A stretch of DNA of 64,000 nucleotides, from contig NZ_JNZA01000010.1 of assembly GCF_000717345.1 (NCBI RefSeq), forward strand, positions 131,723-195,722, read 5' to 3'. Made by a program: the position numbers and the translations under genes. Under the pieces are notes generated by a model. The model searched no databases. It saw only the letters and a program-made list of their open reading frames with translations, and was not told the origin of the DNA. The stretch is from Streptomyces lydicus. Its GTDB lineage: Bacteria; Actinomycetota; Actinomycetes; Streptomycetales; Streptomycetaceae. The number at the start of each line of letters is the position of its first letter. Position 1 is the first letter of the stretch. Shown here in pieces: positions 60,426-64,000 of this stretch.

Positions 60426-61112
60426 ATGTCTGATGCTGCGCAGCCCTCCGCTGCCGAGGTACGTGCCGCCGCCGAGGCGGTAAAAGCCGCACTGGACCGT
60501 CACCTCGACGCGGTCGAACGCCGCTCGGGGCAGGACGATCCGGCCGTCTACGCCGCGTTCGACGAGCTCGCCGCGGCGGCTGAGGTCTATGACGAGCTGC
60601 TCTACGACACCTACGACGAAGTCACCCCCTTCGAGATCCCCGGAAGCGACTCGCTACCCGCCTACGCCGGCCCGGAGGAGCCGAGCGCGCTGAGCGTACT
60701 GATCCGGCGCGACTACACCGTCGCCGAACCGCAGCGCCTGCTGCATCAGGCCCAGCGCATCGCCGACCTCGACCCGGACGCCGCCGACGAGGCCGTGGGC
60801 AACGGCGCCGAACGCACCGACGCGGCCGCCGTGGTCGGCAGCAGCGTGCACGCGGCGCTCGGCGTCCTCTTCGGCGAGTTCGAACCCGACGAGATCGCCT
60901 CCCGGCACAAGGAGTTCGGCCTGGAAGAGGGCGACTCCACGCTCTGGGTCGCTGCCGCCGACGAGCCGGCCGAACCGGGCGAGTGGCTGTCCGCCCCCTT
61001 CGACCAGGCCGACCCCCAGCGGGTGGTCTGCCGCTTCGACGTCAGCGCGGTCTTCGACGAGGAACTCGACGGCGACGACGACGCCCTCGAACGCCTCGAC
61101 CGAGAACGCTGA
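60426..61112 (+). CDS. conserved acidic protein of unknown function
   Basis: This 228-residue, strongly acidic soluble protein has no recognised domain. The N-terminal ~60 residues form an Ala/Glu-rich helical stretch (AAEVRAAAEAVKAALDRHLDAV). The middle repeats acidic helices (LLHQAQRIADLDPDAADEAV) and a VVGSSVHAALGVLFGEFEPDEIA segment. The tail is Asp/Glu rich. TAGCGT at 60413-60418 lies seven bases before the ATG, which suggests a leaderless transcript. It is conserved next to DUF5703 in Streptomyces by recollection. Confidence 0.7.
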   Translation: MSDAAQPSAAEVRAAAEAVKAALDRHLDAVERRSGQDDPAVYAAFDELAAAAEVYDELLYDTYDEVTPFEIPGSDSLPAYAGPEEPSALSVLIRRDYTVAEPQRLLHQAQRIADLDPDAADEAVGNGAERTDAAAVVGSSVHAALGVLFGEFEPDEIASRHKEFGLEEGDSTLWVAAADEPAEPGEWLSAPFDQADPQRVVCRFDVSAVFDEELDGDDDALERLDRER

Positions 61113-61205
61113 CCCACCGGGGCGGCCCGACGCTCGACAGCCTCGACAGCGAGGTCGAGGCGGCCCTCGGTCTGCGGCTCTGGGGCCCGGGGGCCCCGTT
61201 CCCCG

Positions 61206-61313
61206 GGGGTCCCGTTCCGCGGCTCGGGGAGAGGGACCTCGGTCGGCGGCTTCGGGACGGGGACCCCGTTCGGCGGCTTGAGAGCGGTGGCCCCGGCTGG
61301 CGGCTGGGGCTCG
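61206..61313. repeat. degenerate 27-base tandem repeat, four units
   Basis: Four units of 27 bases (61206-61232, 61233-61259, 61260-61286, 61287-61313) each begin with GGGRCCC and hold CGGCTT/CGGCTC in the middle. They occupy a gene-poor gap of about 650 bases (61113-61764) in which the plus strand is markedly G/T rich. Long open frames there (for example on the minus strand, ~61700 to 60746) are Pro-rich and look spurious. Confidence 0.55.
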
Positions 61314-61710
61314 TGGCCGGTGGCCGGGGCGGGTGGCAGGGGCGGGAGGGGTCCCGCTTCGCTCCCCGTTGTCCAGAGCGGCCGTTGGGGTGTGTTCCCG
61401 TTCCACACTCCCCGCGCCCAGCTGGCTGGGACGCGCGGGACGGTCGGCGGGTGGTGGGGCCCGTGCGTCGCCTTTGGCCTTACGGGTGGTCGGGCCTGTG
61501 GGTGGCATTGGACGTCGGGGGCGTCGGGGCCTCGGGGTGTTGGGGCCTGGCAGTGGGCTCTGGCGGCGGGGTGGCGTCGCCTGTGGGGGGCTGGTGGTTG
61601 GTTTGTGTGGGGCCGCGTCCATGCGTAGGTGACTGCTTGGGCGCGGCCTTGTTTGCGTTCGCTGGGGTGTGGCCTTGCTGCCTTGCTCGGCCGCGTGCAC
61701 TCGTTCTTAT

Positions 61711-61752
61711 ACGGCAACGATTACGGAGAGTTATTGGTTCCGTGGTTGCCGT
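61711..61752 (-). terminator. terminator after the RecD-like gene
   Basis: ACGGCAAC (61711-61718) and GTTGCCGT (61745-61752) pair perfectly, with an inner ACGGA/TCCGT stem, in an A/T-rich stretch directly beyond the stop at 61765. This gives a clear hairpin for minus-strand transcription. Confidence 0.65.
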
Positions 61753-61764
61753 TACTTTCTGTGG

Positions 61765-64000
61765 TTACTGGGTGGGGTCCGGGGCGGTGGCGGTGGAGTG
61801 GAGTTGGAGGAGGGTGCGGAGGCGGGTGGTGCGGGGCTTGACGGGGACGTCGGTGACGGCCTGGGCGAGGGCCTGGTCGACGCCCTGGACCACTGAGAGG
61901 TGGCGTTCGCCGCGGCTGAACGCGGTGTAGACCCAGGAGCGCGTCAGGCCGGCGGTCGCGTCGCCGGGGAGCACGACCACCGCGGCCGGCCAGCGCGTGC
62001 CGGCGGCCTGGTGGGCGGTGAGGGCCCAGGCGTGGCGTACGGCGCCGTCGGCGACCTGGTCGCGAGGTACCACGTGGGCGGTGCCGTCGCAGGTGAGGTG
62101 CAGCCCTTCGGCGTCTGCGCCGGTGACGGTGCCGGGCAGCGTACGGCCGGGTGCGGGGGTGTAGGCGACGCGGTCGCCGGGGTCGAAGCCGCCGAAGCGT
62201 CCGGGACCAGGGTTGAGCCGCTCCTTGAGGGCGGTGTTCAGTGCGCGGGTGCCGGCGGCGCCGCCGTGGCCGACGGTGATGACCTGGGTCTGGTCGGCGG
62301 GGACACCGAGCGCCCGGGGTACGGAGTCGGCGACGAGCTGGACCGTGCGGTGCACGGCCTCGCCGGCGTCCCGGACCGGGACGATCACGACTTCCTTGCC
62401 GGGCGCCTCGACCTGGCTCAGTTCGCCGATGCCGATGCCCGACACCAGCTCGCCGATCGGGCCGAAGTCCGGCGTGCGGGAGGCGACCTGGGGGCAGAAG
62501 CGGGCCGCGAGGAGGTCGGCGAAGAGGCGGCCGGGGCCCGCCGACCACAGGACGCCCGGGTCGCCGCTGAGGACCAGCCTCGTGCCGTCGGCCAGCGACT
62601 CGACGAGCAGCGCCGCGGTCTCCAGGTCCAGTTGCGGGGCGTCCAGCACGACCAGCAGGTCGAGCGCGAGTGCGCCGTCCGCGTCCCGGCCGGGGCCCTC
62701 CTGGCCGGAGAGCAGGCCGGAGACGGTCACGGCGGGGGCGGAGGCGGTGGGCGGGGTGCCGGGGGTGGGTTCGGAGTGCGGGGTGGTTTCGGTGAGGTGG
62801 GTGGCCAGGCGTTGGCGGCCGTTCGCGGTGTGGGTGGCGCCGTAGGCCCGTAGGCCCAGCGAGCGGGCGGCGGCGATCAGCGCGGCGGGCTCGGCGCGAG
62901 CCGCCTCGGCGCCGGTGTGTGCCACCAGGCTGCTGTCCGCGACGGCGCGGATCAGTTCGGCGGCGGACGGCGAGGGAGCGGCGGCCGCTGCGGCCTCCCA
63001 GTCGGCGGGGGAGGGGCGCGGGGCGAGGGGGGAGCTTTTCTCCTCGTCCGCCGGCGTCATGGCGGCCATGGCGGCAGTTGCGGCCGTTGCGTCCTCTGCC
63101 GGCGCCGTTTCGCCCGTCGGTTCTTCTGCCGGCCGTTCCGATTCGTCGGGCTCCCCGTCGGCTGCCCCATCGGTGGCCGAGGTGGTCCCGTCCGTGGCCG
63201 AGGTGGTCCCGTCCGTGCCGGGTGTGTCCTGGTCCGGGGCGGAGGTCGCCTGTTCCGCTGCGGGCGCGCCGGGGTCCGGGGCGGGCGTCGCCTCGTCGGT
63301 CGGCGGGGTGGTGTCCTGCGGCGAGGGGGTTTCCGGGGCTTCGGCTTCCGGTGCTTCGTCCGGGGCGGGGGATTCGTGTGCTTCGAAGGTGTTGAGGAGG
63401 CGGGCGAGGCCGTCGGCGACGCTTTCCTCGGCCATGGCGAAGCGGTCCAGGCCGAGCAGGATCCGGACCGGGGTTTCGGTGTCCTCGTCGTCGTCCTGGG
63501 TGGGGCGTGCCCGGCCCGGCTCCTCGATCGCGTCCTGGAAGACCAGGACCGCTCCCTCCGCGATGGCGGTCTGCAGGGCGTCGTCGGGGTCGGGCACCGA
63601 GCGCTGGGCGAGCGCGGTGCGCAGGGCGGCGGCCTCCAGGGCGGAGTGGCCCGCGACGGCGGCCTGTTCCAGCAGCCAGCCGACCAGTGCCTGGGCGCGT
63701 CGTTCGTCACCCGGCCCGGCCGCGGCGCCCAGCAGGGCGCGGGCGAAGCCGTCGGCCTGCTCGGGGCGCACACCGGGGACGCCGAGGAGCTGCCAGGGGT
63801 CTTCCCGCAGCGTTTCGGCGGCGCGCTCTCCGAGCGTCTCGGTGGCCTTCTCCGCCAGCGACTCGGGTGCGCCGCCCGCCGCGAGGATCTGCCGTACGCC
63901 GTCGAGGCCGGGGGCGGTCGGGCCGGTGGGCATGGCGGAGGGGGGCGCGGGTGCGGCTGGAGGGGCGGCGGTGGCGGCGGACGGCGGGCCGGCGGGGGAG
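61765..64000 (-). CDS. degenerate RecD/helix-hairpin-helix helicase-like protein (5' end outside window)
   Basis: At least 722 residues are read from ATG 63933, and the frame remains open past the window edge, so the true start is probably beyond it. The N-terminal part has a helix-hairpin-helix-like segment (WQLLGVPGVRPEQADGFARALLG). A long acidic Pro/Thr/Ala-rich linker follows (~residues 195-300). The rest follows the RecD2 order: DLLVVLDAPQLDLET in place of the Walker B DEAS region, LVLSGDPGVLWSAGPG, and a UvrD_C_2-like end LTAHQAAGTRWPAAVVVLPG to YTAFSRGERHLSVV. No GxxGxGKT Walker A is visible, so ATPase activity is doubtful. It may be a structural derivative of RecD2. Confidence 0.75.
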   Translation of the reverse strand, partial: SPAGPPSAATAAPPAAPAPPSAMPTGPTAPGLDGVRQILAAGGAPESLAEKATETLGERAAETLREDPWQLLGVPGVRPEQADGFARALLGAAAGPGDERRAQALVGWLLEQAAVAGHSALEAAALRTALAQRSVPDPDDALQTAIAEGAVLVFQDAIEEPGRARPTQDDDEDTETPVRILLGLDRFAMAEESVADGLARLLNTFEAHESPAPDEAPEAEAPETPSPQDTTPPTDEATPAPDPGAPAAEQATSAPDQDTPGTDGTTSATDGTTSATDGAADGEPDESERPAEEPTGETAPAEDATAATAAMAAMTPADEEKSSPLAPRPSPADWEAAAAAAPSPSAAELIRAVADSSLVAHTGAEAARAEPAALIAAARSLGLRAYGATHTANGRQRLATHLTETTPHSEPTPGTPPTASAPAVTVSGLLSGQEGPGRDADGALALDLLVVLDAPQLDLETAALLVESLADGTRLVLSGDPGVLWSAGPGRLFADLLAARFCPQVASRTPDFGPIGELVSGIGIGELSQVEAPGKEVVIVPVRDAGEAVHRTVQLVADSVPRALGVPADQTQVITVGHGGAAGTRALNTALKERLNPGPGRFGGFDPGDRVAYTPAPGRTLPGTVTGADAEGLHLTCDGTAHVVPRDQVADGAVRHAWALTAHQAAGTRWPAAVVVLPGDATAGLTRSWVYTAFSRGERHLSVVQGVDQALAQAVTDVPVKPRTTRLRTLLQLHSTATAPDPTQ
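63173..63214. repeat. 21-base tandem duplication in the linker of the RecD-like gene
   Basis: GTGGCCGAGGTGGTCCCGTC(C) occurs twice in direct succession (63173-63193 and 63194-63214), encoding a doubled seven-residue TSATDGT unit of the acidic linker. This shows recent slippage within the repeat-rich spacer. Confidence 0.7.

Noticed and set aside
60746..61717. 323-residue minus-strand frame rich in proline, overlapping the gene at 60426
   Set aside because: Low-complexity Pro/Arg sequence with 9-residue repeats that simply mirror the 27-base DNA repeats; it overlaps a better-supported gene on the other strand.

Overview
The window is a stretch of a Streptomyces (or very close relative) chromosome. 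Composition is very GC-rich, with GTG starts and third-position G/C throughout. Several loci are typical of the genus: a divergent rheA/hsp18 pair with the exact RheA operator, adjacent short and long chaplin genes (chpH, chpC), an orphan soxR, and two genes with the rare TTA (bldA) codon. I see no rRNA, no CRISPR array, no prophage and no complete insertion sequence; there is one tRNA-Leu(GAG).

Layout. 1-9.6 kb: end of a molybdopterin oxidoreductase, a citrate-type symporter coupled to an MFS protein, an imine-reductase-like enzyme, an aldehyde/alcohol dehydrogenase operon, and an MHS-family importer. 9.6-14.4 kb: urea transporter, TetR with a divergent acyl-CoA dehydrogenase, a second TetR with a convergent MaoC hydratase, and SoxR. 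14.4-18.3 kb: amidase, a frameshifted oxalate/formate-type MFS gene followed by a 36-residue membrane protein, and rheA. 18.4-25.3 kb: hsp18, a DUF2267 protein, a BKACE gene destroyed by a MITE and a short palindromic repeat, a zinc-ribbon protein, a secreted penicillin-acylase-type hydrolase, and a LysR regulator. 25.4-31.8 kb: MHS transporter, an acyltransferase/methyltransferase/glycosyltransferase cassette, and NamZ. 31.9-38.6 kb: a lipid-catabolism regulon (SDR, acyl-CoA ligase, TetR, acyl-CoA dehydrogenase, phosphotransferase) plus an MBL hydrolase. 38.8-50.3 kb: DUF202 pair, NUDIX, DMT exporter, FAD dehydrogenase, a TTA-containing protein, a sulfite-oxidase-type Moco enzyme with cytochrome b, an ArsR/MFS efflux operon, a two-component system, and a ferredoxin-like protein. 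50.4-64 kb: TTA-containing P450, an ABC-F protein with a regulatory leader, NUDIX, HAD, EACC1-like remnants, a pseudouridine synthase, tRNA-Leu, an M20 peptidase, the chaplins, and a degenerate RecD-like protein running off the end.

How it works together. The strongest theme is local regulation read directly from inverted repeats. Three TetR-family systems each have a distinct operator present twice in the window. The ArsR/MFS operon has two perfect copies of an 18-bp operator. RheA has its published operator lying over the hsp18 promoter. The ABC-F gene has a candidate WblC/WhiB7-style promoter, a three-codon upstream reading frame and a long-range stem, which together suggest antibiotic-responsive attenuation. 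No complete and clearly novel multi-gene system is visible. The best candidates for new biology are the ABC-F leader, the 36-residue partner of the MFS transporter, and the three-gene tailoring cassette.
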